A stretch of DNA of 64,000 nucleotides from an uncultured Croceitalea sp. (lineage in GTDB: Bacteria; Bacteroidota; Bacteroidia; Flavobacteriales; Flavobacteriaceae). Below are positions 54,263-62,329 of the stretch, piece after piece (position 1 is the stretch's first letter; every line of letters begins with the position of its first letter). The stretch is from NCBI GenBank assembly GCA_947503285.1, contig CANNDD010000009.1, positions 62,001 through 126,000 of the forward strand, read 5' to 3'. Under the pieces are notes generated by a model, which was given only the letters and a program-made list of their open reading frames with translations, did no database searches and had not been told where the DNA came from. Position numbers and translations under genes: made by a program.

Positions 54263-55564
54263 TTATTGTTTCGATTTTAGATATTCAATTTCGTTCTTAA
54301 GCTGTAGTACATGCAGTGTCAATTCTTCAATTTTTTCAAGGAGTAGCCTGTTCATTTCACCCAATTCAATTCCGTTTGCCATCACTTCGTTAGCAGAAGG
54401 TATATTAGGCAAATGCCCTTTTTCGTCGATGTGTTCTTGAATCTCTTCTAAAGTGGGCAGGTCATAACCTTCTTTGAATACATAATCGGGCCATGTTTCT
54501 TGGTCTACACGTACTTCACGGGCACGGACGTGGCCTTCAATTGCCAGTTTATAGCCGTTTGGTACCGTTGCACGGCCGATAGCGACTTCGCCAGAGTAAC
54601 TTGCAGTGGTATTGACCTCTGACCAAATAGATGATCCATTTGATGTACTGCCGCCAGAGCTTAAAGTGGTAAAATTGATTGTAGGAGCACTCACTGAACT
54701 GATATTTACAGGACTTGCATTATCATAAGCTGCTACTGAAATATTGTATTGTGTTTGTTCATTTAACCCTGCTATTGTAGTGGTGGTCGTGATAACGTCC
54801 TTAATTTCTATTCCGTTATTGTAAACTTTATAACCCGCTACATTTCCTCCCCCATTATCCGATGAAGCGGACCAGGCAATATCAGCCGAATTTTCAGTGA
54901 TATTTGTAACTACCAAGTTGGTAGGAATAGTAGGAGCCTGATTATCCCCACCATTTTCTATCCTAAATAGTTCTATGGCATTGACTAAGGCATCATTATC
55001 TTGATTTGTGAACTTAATGACCAAACTACCCCCACTAATATTGACTACCCTATTAATTTTTGCAACCTTCTTGGCCCCGTCCATAGGGTTTGTACTTGGT
55101 AATGCTGCCTCTGTCATAATGTTATAATCATCAAAAACATATTGTCCATTATTGATGTCTATATCAAAGATTCGGGTATTCCAATTAGTGTTGATTACCC
55201 CGTGGTAAGGTTCCGCAAAATGAAGGATAATTCGGTATTGGTGCATATCAGATAAGTTGTTAAAGGTGTAATTGAAATCGATTTCGCCATGATTGCCATT
55301 TCTATTCAAAAGTCTAGACTTTAAATAGGGCTCACTTAGCTCAGGAGATACATAACTGAGATGTGTCAAACTACTGGAAAAAGAACTGAACGAAACATCC
55401 GAATTAGAAGTATCGGCATCATAAACCAGACCATCAGCACCTGTTACTTGATTTCCGCCGCAGTTTATTCTTTTGATTAAGGTCTCTTGTTGACCATAAC
55501 TACAGGTCAAGGAAAGGATAAGAATAAGGAGTGTTGTAAAAAGGGATGCTTTCATTTTGAACAA
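54263..55564 (-). CDS. Secreted malectin-Fn3 protein with shared C-terminal module (copy 1)
   Basis: This 433-residue protein has a signal peptide (ASLFTTLLILILSLTCSYGQ). A malectin-type carbohydrate-binding domain covers about residues 28-195 (RINCGGNQVTGADGLVYDAD ... YRIILHFAEPYHG). An Fn3 domain (about 205-300) and the shared C-terminal module with coiled coil follow. It is the first gene of the minus-strand RHS operon, 27 bases from copy 2. A sugar-binding surface protein is likely. Whether it helps present the RHS proteins is not known. Confidence 0.82.
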   Translation of the reverse strand: MFKMKASLFTTLLILILSLTCSYGQQETLIKRINCGGNQVTGADGLVYDADTSNSDVSFSSFSSSLTHLSYVSPELSEPYLKSRLLNRNGNHGEIDFNYTFNNLSDMHQYRIILHFAEPYHGVINTNWNTRIFDIDINNGQYVFDDYNIMTEAALPSTNPMDGAKKVAKINRVVNISGGSLVIKFTNQDNDALVNAIELFRIENGGDNQAPTIPTNLVVTNITENSADIAWSASSDNGGGNVAGYKVYNNGIEIKDVITTTTTIAGLNEQTQYNISVAAYDNASPVNISSVSAPTINFTTLSSGGSTSNGSSIWSEVNTTASYSGEVAIGRATVPNGYKLAIEGHVRAREVRVDQETWPDYVFKEGYDLPTLEEIQEHIDEKGHLPNIPSANEVMANGIELGEMNRLLLEKIEELTLHVLQLKNEIEYLKSKQ

Positions 55565-56021
55565 TAGATTTTAGTTAGAACCAATCAAAGGATTCTATCA
55601 AAATACTATCGTAATAGAAATTTACTTGAGGCGACTTTTTGAAAGTGACAAGTTGATTGGTTGTTGGCCTAAAGCTAAGAGATCTATGTTTCAGCGAATT
55701 GCATAAAAACCATAGAATATATATGGGTTTTATATGGTCTAATTTTGGGTTTATGGAATAGATTGGATTTCAATAGATTACGATTTTCTGAACTTTGTAA
55801 ACCGATTACGAATTGGAAGATTTAACTTTTTTTTAATACATAAAATCCTTGTAAAGAAATCTTGCCCTCTTCAGAAATCGGTTTTTTTGCTTCACCTGCA
55901 ATGAAGAGGAATCATCATTTTCTATGAGTGATAATCCATAGGTAAATTCGCTCAATTGATGCGATCAAACCAAAAAAGGCGCCACTTGGACGCCCTTTTA
56001 TCTTCAAAAGAAAATCATTTT
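55565..56021. other. Intergenic stretch upstream of the RHS operon
   Basis: These 457 AT-rich bases should carry the promoter of the minus-strand RHS operon, though no full TTTG-19-TAnnTTTG match was found on that strand. Near the right end is the yebC terminator. Nothing else is recognised. Confidence 0.55.
55973..56000 (-). terminator. yebC terminator
   Basis: On the minus strand AAAAGGGCG pairs with CGCCTTTTTT around a small loop with one bulge. It starts 22 bases after the yebC stop. Confidence 0.7.
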
Positions 56022-56732
56022 CTATTCCTTCATCGTATGATACACGTTCTGCACATCATCATCTTCCTCAATTTTTTCCAATAGCTTTTCCACATCCGCT
56101 ATCTGTTCTTCGTTCAGTTCCTTGGTCACTTGCGGAATGCGTTCAAAACCTGAGGATAATATTTCAATTTCACGTGCTTCCAATTCTTTCTGGATATCGC
56201 CAAAACTTTCAAATGGCGCGTAGATCAAGATGCCATCATCATCAACAAAAACCTCTTCCGCCCCAAAATCAATAAGCTCCAATTCGAGTTCTTCAGGGTC
56301 TAGCCCTTCGCCATTGATCCTAAAATTACAGGTATGGTCAAACATGAACTCCACGGAACCTGAAGTGCCTAAACTACCATTACACTTATTAAAGTAACTG
56401 CGAACATTTGCCACGGTTCGCGTATTATTGTCCGTTGCAGTTTCAATCAATATGGCAATACCATGTGGGGCATAACCTTCAAACAATACTTCTTTGTAAT
56501 CGCCCTGGCTCTTATCAGAAGCCCGTTTAATGGCCCTTTCAATATTGTCTTTGGGCATATTGACGGCCTTGGCGTTCTGTATGACCGCCCTTAAACGGGA
56601 ATTGCCATCTGGATCAGGACCACCTTCTTTTACCGCCATGACAATGTCTTTGCCAATTCTTGTAAAGGCTTTCGACATGGCTGCCCAGCGTTTCATTTTA
56701 CGTGCTTTTCTAAACTCAAAAGCTCTACCCAT
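56022..56732 (-). CDS. yebC: YebC/PmpR family protein
   Basis: This 236-residue protein is of the YebC/TACO1 family, first described as transcription regulators and more recently tied to translation through stall-prone sequences. The beginning MGRAFEFRKARKMKRWAAMSKAFTRIGKDI and the segment NARLRAVIQNAKA-like GNSRLRAVIQNAKAVNMPKDNIERAIK are diagnostic, as is the acidic C-terminal end. The length is normal. It has its own consensus promoter and terminator. Confidence 0.95.
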   Translation of the reverse strand: MGRAFEFRKARKMKRWAAMSKAFTRIGKDIVMAVKEGGPDPDGNSRLRAVIQNAKAVNMPKDNIERAIKRASDKSQGDYKEVLFEGYAPHGIAILIETATDNNTRTVANVRSYFNKCNGSLGTSGSVEFMFDHTCNFRINGEGLDPEELELELIDFGAEEVFVDDDGILIYAPFESFGDIQKELEAREIEILSSGFERIPQVTKELNEEQIADVEKLLEKIEEDDDVQNVYHTMKE

Positions 56733-56759
56733 AACGTCTATTGATTAAAATGAGAACAA

Positions 56760-56790
56760 CAAATGTACTAAAACACATAGCACTGACAAA
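56760..56790 (-). promoter_or_regulatory. Consensus promoter of yebC
   Basis: On the minus strand TTTG (56790-56787), a 19-nt spacer and TACATTTG (56767-56760) match the Bacteroidota promoter exactly. The leader to the ATG at 56732 is about 20-25 nt. Confidence 0.7.
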
Positions 56791-56805
56791 TACCGATTTC
56801 TGTCT

Positions 56806-57090
56806 TTACGAGGTCATCAAAAACTCGATTTTTTTAGCCAGATCGATGTCTTTTTGGGTTACCCCACCCGCATCATGGGTATTCAACTTAATAGTCAACG
56901 AATTATAGACGTTTTCCCATTCTGGATGATGGTTTTGCGCCTCACACTCAAATGCTATTCTTGTCATTGAGGCAAAAGCTTCTTTAAAGTCCTTGAACTT
57001 ATACGATTTTGTAATGAAGCCCTTTTTATATTCCCAACCTCTCAATTCTAAAAGTAGTTCCGTAATCTGTGACTCGTTTAATTTATCCAT
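56806..57090 (-). CDS. phhB: 4a-hydroxytetrahydrobiopterin dehydratase
   Basis: This 94-residue pterin-4-alpha-carbinolamine dehydratase (PCD/DCoH) has the active-site motif NHHPEWENVYNSLTIKLNTHDAGG, with the catalytic His set visible. It recycles the pterin cofactor of aromatic amino acid hydroxylases. No hydroxylase gene is in the window. It lies 11 bases downstream of an SDR gene and may belong to that operon. Confidence 0.94.
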   Translation of the reverse strand: MDKLNESQITELLLELRGWEYKKGFITKSYKFKDFKEAFASMTRIAFECEAQNHHPEWENVYNSLTIKLNTHDAGGVTQKDIDLAKKIEFLMTS

Positions 57091-57101
57091 ATTCTTGTTT
57101 T

Positions 57102-57923
57102 TTATTCTACTGCCAAATGATGGTCGATAACTTCTTGATAGGTGATGCGAAGATTTTTGGGCAATCGATTTTCTTTTGGCAGTGCGGCCAAGTACCTATC
57201 TTCATTGGTAGTATACACTTTTTTCAACAGCGGGTGATAATTGCCCAAACGTTTGATGACTTCTTTGATAAAATCTTCATGATGCACCAAATCCATACTG
57301 CCTAAATGAAAAATACCATATTTATCGCGATTTATCAAATAGTGCACTTGCTGGGTCAGCCGATCATCATTGGTGACATTGATGATGAGGTTCGGAAATA
57401 CTTCTATGGGTTCATTGGCGGTAAGTTGTGATTTTAGATCCCGTACCCGAGGTGATGTATTTCCAAAAACCATGGGTACCCTTAAGATCCCCATTTTCTT
57501 TTTCGACATACGCATCATCATATTCTCAATACGAATTTTCAACCTTCCGTAAACACTTTCTGAAAGTGTTTTGTCATTCTCGTAAGAAGGATACTTACTG
57601 TAAGCATCGAAAACATTGGCCGAAGAGATGAAGTATAGCTTGCATTCACGCTTTGATACATATTCCATTAAATGGATATGGGCTTGAACCTGGGCCGTAA
57701 AGTCACCCCGTAAAGCCGATATGACGTAATCTGGCCTTACGGCTTCCAAAACGTCAAAAATATCATCTTCTTGAAGGTCATACTCGTAGAATTGTCTGTT
57801 GTCTTGAAATGAGGAATTGTTGAAATAGGTACCATAGGTGTCATAATAATTGCACAACTCCCTATAAAGAGCATGGCCAATGAAACCGCTACCACCGAGT
57901 ATGAGGATTTTCTTTTTCTTCAA
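57102..57923 (-). CDS. NAD-dependent epimerase/dehydratase, RmlD-like
   Basis: This 273-residue extended-SDR protein has the Rossmann start KILILGGSGFIGHALYREL and the YxxxK pair in ESVYGRLKIRIENMM. The substrate-binding half is short, as in dTDP-4-dehydrorhamnose reductases. The second catalytic residue Ser lies in YFISSANVF. Its exact substrate is not known. It is adjacent to glsA with no spacer. Confidence 0.85.
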   Translation of the reverse strand: MKKKKILILGGSGFIGHALYRELCNYYDTYGTYFNNSSFQDNRQFYEYDLQEDDIFDVLEAVRPDYVISALRGDFTAQVQAHIHLMEYVSKRECKLYFISSANVFDAYSKYPSYENDKTLSESVYGRLKIRIENMMMRMSKKKMGILRVPMVFGNTSPRVRDLKSQLTANEPIEVFPNLIINVTNDDRLTQQVHYLINRDKYGIFHLGSMDLVHHEDFIKEVIKRLGNYHPLLKKVYTTNEDRYLAALPKENRLPKNLRITYQEVIDHHLAVE

Positions 57924-58838
57924 TTAAAATATGGATAAGCCCGTTTTTGTGGTCAACTTTTCTAGGGCGCGCATTCCTAGCTTTGAATTTCCTTTGTCGT
58001 TCAATCCCGGCGACCATGTCGCAACACAAAATTCATTGGGTAAAAGTGCTACGATACCCCCACCTACGCCGCTTTTACCCGGTAAACCAACTTCAAAGGC
58101 AAATTCACCCGCCTCATCGTAGAATCCACAGGTAAGCATAATGGCATTAATCCGTTTTATCTGATATATTTTTAAATAGTGTTGATTTCTAAGGCATTTG
58201 CCATGGTTCATAAAAATATAAAACACTTTGACCAATTGTTCGCAAGAAAGTGTTAACGAACACATATAAAAATAAAGATCTAATACGGTTTCCACATCAT
58301 TGGTAAGGTTTCCGTAAGACTTTATAAGGTATGCCGCGGCATAATTCTTAAATCCCGTCTTTTTCTCAGATTGGGCGACCGCTTCGTCATAAGTAATGGT
58401 CGGGTCATCTGCGATTTGTTGTACAAACGTCAAAAAATCTTGTTTAGGCGCATTCAGTTTTGAAACCAAAATATCACAAATAACAATGGCCCCGGCATTA
58501 ATCAAGGGGTTTCGAGGGATACCGTTTTCCATTTCCAATAAAGAAAGATGGTTAAAGGGATCTCCCGAAGGTTCGACGCCCACTCGTTGCCATAGGTGGT
58601 CTCCTTCCAAATCAAACGCTTTGGCCAAGGCCAGTACTTTAGAGATACTTTGAATGGAAAATCGCTCATTTGAATCACCCGCCGAAAAACTGTTCCCATC
58701 TGCATCCAACAAAGTAATACCAAACTTTTTGGCACTTACCTTTGACAACTCAGGAATATAAGAAGCCACTTTTCCCCTTTCTTCTGCAGTATTTGCCTCT
58801 TTGGCAATGGTATCAATGATGTGTTGAAAATCTATCAT
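57924..58838 (-). CDS. glsA: Glutaminase A
   Basis: This 304-residue serine-dependent beta-lactamase-fold enzyme hydrolyses glutamine to glutamate and ammonia. The SxxK motif is in [15 protein letters not shown]. Other family parts are [29 protein letters not shown] and the late [16 protein letters not shown]. Full length. It overlaps gcvT by four bases. Confidence 0.95.
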   Translation of the reverse strand: MIDFQHIIDTIAKEANTAEERGKVASYIPELSKVSAKKFGITLLDADGNSFSAGDSNERFSIQSISKVLALAKAFDLEGDHLWQRVGVEPSGDPFNHLSLLEMENGIPRNPLINAGAIVICDILVSKLNAPKQDFLTFVQQIADDPTITYDEAVAQSEKKTGFKNYAAAYLIKSYGNLTNDVETVLDLYFYMCSLTLSCEQLVKVFYIFMNHGKCLRNQHYLKIYQIKRINAIMLTCGFYDEAGEFAFEVGLPGKSGVGGGIVALLPNEFCVATWSPGLNDKGNSKLGMRALEKLTTKTGLSIF

Positions 58839-59923
58839 TGACCTTTATAAAATGGTAGCTTGACAATTGTTGCGGGCACTGATTTTTTTCGTATTTGGAT
58901 ATGGATTTTCTCACCTTGTCTTGAAAAGGGTTTGCTTACATAACCCAATCCGATTCCAATGCCCAACGAAGGTGCCATGGTACCCGAGGTCACCTGACCT
59001 ATTGCATTTTGTTCGGTGTCGGTGATAGTGTACCCATGTCTCGGTATGGCCTTTTGATCCATTTCAAAAGCGACCAGCTTTCTGGTCACACCTGCCTCCT
59101 TTTGTTCGGCCAAAGCTTCATGGTTGACGAAATCTTTAGTGAATTTGGTGACCCATCCGAGTCCGGCCTCCAGTGGCGAAGTGGTGTCATCGATATCGTT
59201 TCCATATAGGCAATATCCCATTTCCAACCTTAAGGTGTCCCTAGCGGCCAGTCCGATTGGCTTAATTCCAAAATCCTTTCCAGCCTCCAAAACCTTATCC
59301 CAGACTTGTTTCACTTCCGAGTTTTTACAATAGATCTCAAATCCGCCAGAACCCGTATAGCCTGTAGCGGAGATGATTACATGTTCAACGCCTGCAAAAT
59401 CACCGACCACGAAATTGTAGAACTTAATTTCCGATAAATCATAGGAGGATAATGATTGCATAGCTTCAACAGCTTTTGGCCCTTGTATGGCAAGCAAGGA
59501 ATACTCGTCGGATAAGTTTCGCATTGTTGCCCCGATAGAAGTGTTATATGTTGAGATATGCTGCCAGTCTTTTTCGATATTGGAAGCATTAACCACGAGT
59601 AGAAACGTTTCTTCCTTTATCTGATAGATGATCAAATCATCAACAATACCACCCGTTTCATTTGGTAGACAACTGTATTGTGCTTTTCCTACGGTAAGTT
59701 TTGTCGCATCGTTAGAACTTACTTTTTGTATGAGATTTAGTGCATTTGGACCTTCGATCAAAAATTCCCCCATGTGTGAAACATCAAAAACGCCAACAGC
59801 TTTTCTAACCGTTTCATGTTCAAGGGTTACCCCTTCATAGGAAACAGGCATGGTAAAACCTGCAAAGGGCACCATTTTTGCCCCTAAATCGATATGGGTT
59901 TGCGTAAGTGCGGTATTTTTCAT
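58835..59923 (-). CDS. gcvT: Glycine cleavage system T protein (aminomethyltransferase)
   Basis: This 362-residue protein transfers the methylene group from the H protein to tetrahydrofolate. It has the start [40 protein letters not shown], the folate region [12 protein letters not shown] and a C-terminal barrel with [19 protein letters not shown] chose the ATG at 59923 ([10 protein letters not shown]); the frame stays open to 60025, but those 34 residues are not protein-like and cover promoter sequence. The other gcv genes are not in the window. Confidence 0.95.
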   Translation of the reverse strand: MKNTALTQTHIDLGAKMVPFAGFTMPVSYEGVTLEHETVRKAVGVFDVSHMGEFLIEGPNALNLIQKVSSNDATKLTVGKAQYSCLPNETGGIVDDLIIYQIKEETFLLVVNASNIEKDWQHISTYNTSIGATMRNLSDEYSLLAIQGPKAVEAMQSLSSYDLSEIKFYNFVVGDFAGVEHVIISATGYTGSGGFEIYCKNSEVKQVWDKVLEAGKDFGIKPIGLAARDTLRLEMGYCLYGNDIDDTTSPLEAGLGWVTKFTKDFVNHEALAEQKEAGVTRKLVAFEMDQKAIPRHGYTITDTEQNAIGQVTSGTMAPSLGIGIGLGYVSKPFSRQGEKIHIQIRKKSVPATIVKLPFYKGQ

Positions 59924-60106
59924 CTGTTGATAGTTATTGTATTTTATTTGACCAACTTGATCTGCAATCAAATACTGAAGTGGATTTGAAAAAATCGTAT
60001 CTACCCAGTCCATTGGTCTTCGCAAAAATATTGAAATAATGGTGTGGGATTCCTACCAAACCATTTGTTTTATAAAAAAAAGGGATTCCTTTTTTGAAAA
60101 AAAGCC

Positions 60107-61399
60107 TCAACTATCCTTTAAAATAGATTTTAATTCACCATAAGTTGCTATTTGTGTGGCCACTTTCTCCTTACCCATTATCGATTTTATCCGTGGTGGA
60201 ATTTCAAGGGTTATGTCAAGGTTGTTCTCAACAACATCCAAAAACTTTATGGGATGGGCGGTCTCTAAAAAGATGCCGTATGTATTGGCATGTGTTTCTT
60301 GATATTTTTTCAACCCCAAATAGCCAACCGCCCCATGGGGGTCCATGACATAACCAGTTTTCTTATAAACCGATTTCATTGCTTGCTTTGTGGTATCATC
60401 GTCAAAGGCATATGAAGAGAGGTTTTTGGCCAGCAACTCAAAATCATTGTGGTACAAATGTCGAATACGAATAAAATTACTTGGGTCACCGACATCCATT
60501 GCATTTGAAATGGTAACTGAAGAGGGTTTTGGTCGATATGAACCGGAGGCCATAAATTGCGGAACGGTATCATTGATATTGGTTGCGGCAATGAAATGGT
60601 TCACGGGCATACCCAATCGTTGGGCTACCATACCCGCGCATATATTACCGAAATTACCTGATGGTATTGAAAATACGATTTCTTTATGTTGCATCTTGGC
60701 TTGCTTGTAGGCAAATAGGAAATAGAACAGCTGCGGCAACCATCTCGCCACATTGATACTATTGGCAGAGGTCAGTTTTTTTGAGGTGGTGATGTCCTTA
60801 TCCAAAAACGCCGTTTTGACCATAGTCTGGCAATCATCAAAAGTACCATCCACTTCGATGGCCTTGATATTTCGACCTAAAGTGGTCAGTTGCTTTTCTT
60901 GTATTTCACTCACTTTTCCACTCGGATATAGAATAACGACTTTAACCCCCTCTACACCTAAGAATCCGTTTGCCACTGCCCCTCCCGTGTCGCCGGAAGT
61001 AGCCACTAACACGGTAACTTCTTCTCCTTCTTTTGAAAAACAACCTAAGCAATTGGCCATAAAACGGGCGCCTACATCTTTAAAGGCCATTGTCGGACCG
61101 TGAAAAAGTTCGAGCGTACCAACGTTATCTTCGATGTCAACTACGGGAAAGTCAAAATCTAAAACCCGCTCTAGTATTGACTGAAGTTGTGTATCGGTAA
61201 TATCTTCTGAGACAAATTGGTGTATCGCTTTAAATGCGATCCCTTGATTTGATAGGGATGCGATGTTTTCAAAAAAGGAGGTGGGTAGGGGAGTAATGTG
61301 TTCAGGAAAGTACAATCCTTTATCGGGTGCAATGCCTGCTACCACTGCATCTTTGAATGAAACCTTCTCAGTAGGGTTATTTAAGCTATGGAACTTCAT
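60107..61399 (-). CDS. thrC: Threonine synthase
   Basis: This 430-residue PLP enzyme makes threonine from O-phosphohomoserine. The opening MKFHSLNNPTEKVSFKDAVVAGIAPDKGLYFPE is standard. The PLP lysine is in GPTMAFKDVGARF, and the phosphate-binding loop is in TSGDTGGAVANGF. It is the last gene of the thrA-thrB-thrC set, 4 bases from thrB. Confidence 0.96.
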   Translation of the reverse strand: MKFHSLNNPTEKVSFKDAVVAGIAPDKGLYFPEHITPLPTSFFENIASLSNQGIAFKAIHQFVSEDITDTQLQSILERVLDFDFPVVDIEDNVGTLELFHGPTMAFKDVGARFMANCLGCFSKEGEEVTVLVATSGDTGGAVANGFLGVEGVKVVILYPSGKVSEIQEKQLTTLGRNIKAIEVDGTFDDCQTMVKTAFLDKDITTSKKLTSANSINVARWLPQLFYFLFAYKQAKMQHKEIVFSIPSGNFGNICAGMVAQRLGMPVNHFIAATNINDTVPQFMASGSYRPKPSSVTISNAMDVGDPSNFIRIRHLYHNDFELLAKNLSSYAFDDDTTKQAMKSVYKKTGYVMDPHGAVGYLGLKKYQETHANTYGIFLETAHPIKFLDVVENNLDITLEIPPRIKSIMGKEKVATQIATYGELKSILKDS

Positions 61400-61403
61400 T
61401 TGG

Positions 61404-62327
61404 TCAGTTTATTTGTTTTATCCCTTGGGGGCAAATACTAGAGACATGTGTTTCATAATTCAATCCAATCCCGTGATAGACGGCGGCCATATTGCTTGCT
61501 ACTTTTTGTGCCGTAGCTTCACCTTTGCTCAACGCAAAAATAGAAGGCCCTGAGCCAGAAATTCCACATCCTAAAGCTCCCGCTTCCAATGATCTTGATT
61601 TTATTTCATCAAAACCAGGAATCAAAATGGAACGGATCGGCTCAATGACGTGATCTTCCAACGACCGACCGATTAGATCATAGTCTTCAGTGAATAGCCC
61701 GGCAATCAAACCTCCAAGGTTTCCCCATTGTTTTATTCCTTTTTCAAGGGATATGTTGGCTTTTAAAACTTTTCTTGAATCGGATGTCTTAATTTCAATT
61801 TGTGGATGTATGACCGTTGCAAACAACGCCTTAGGTGTATGAACAGAGACAATATCCAAGGGGTCGTAGCTTCTGACCAGTGTAAAACCGCCATAAATTG
61901 CTGGCGCGACATTATCTGCATGGGCAACGTTACTGGCCAGTTTTTCCCCTTGCATGGCAAACGTGACCAATTCTTGTTTTGAAAAAGGTCTTTTTAAAAG
62001 CTCATTTATGGCCCAAACTACCCCGGCAGCACTCGCAGCACTACTACCGATACCACTGCCAGGTTTTATCCTTTTATAAATCTCAATTTCAAAACCGCCT
62101 TCATAGTTGCTTTTTTCCAACAAAGCGGACGCTGCTACTCCCGCAACATTTTTATTGGTTTCCATAGGAAGTTGCTGCCCTTCGATTTTTGAAATCCTGA
62201 TTTCAGGGGACTTCGTTTTTCGAACCACCATTTCATCGCCTACGCTTTCAAGTGCCAGGCCGAGTACATCGAATCCGCAGGAGACATTGGCTATAGTAGC
62301 GGGACAAAATATTTTGATCTCATTCAT
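61404..62327 (-). CDS. thrB: Homoserine kinase
   Basis: This 307-residue GHMP kinase phosphorylates homoserine. It has the N-terminal IFCPATIANVSCGFDVLGLALE, the ATP loop RIKPGSGIGSSAASAAGVVWA and the C-terminal GALGCGISGSGPSIFAL. All GHMP motifs are in place. It lies between thrA (2 bases) and thrC (4 bases). Confidence 0.96.
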   Translation of the reverse strand: MNEIKIFCPATIANVSCGFDVLGLALESVGDEMVVRKTKSPEIRISKIEGQQLPMETNKNVAGVAASALLEKSNYEGGFEIEIYKRIKPGSGIGSSAASAAGVVWAINELLKRPFSKQELVTFAMQGEKLASNVAHADNVAPAIYGGFTLVRSYDPLDIVSVHTPKALFATVIHPQIEIKTSDSRKVLKANISLEKGIKQWGNLGGLIAGLFTEDYDLIGRSLEDHVIEPIRSILIPGFDEIKSRSLEAGALGCGISGSGPSIFALSKGEATAQKVASNMAAVYHGIGLNYETHVSSICPQGIKQIN

Positions 62328-62329
62328 AA

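Noticed and set aside
59924-60025. 34-codon N-terminal extension of gcvT
   Set aside because: The family starts at the ATG at 59923, and the added stretch contains a possible -7 element.
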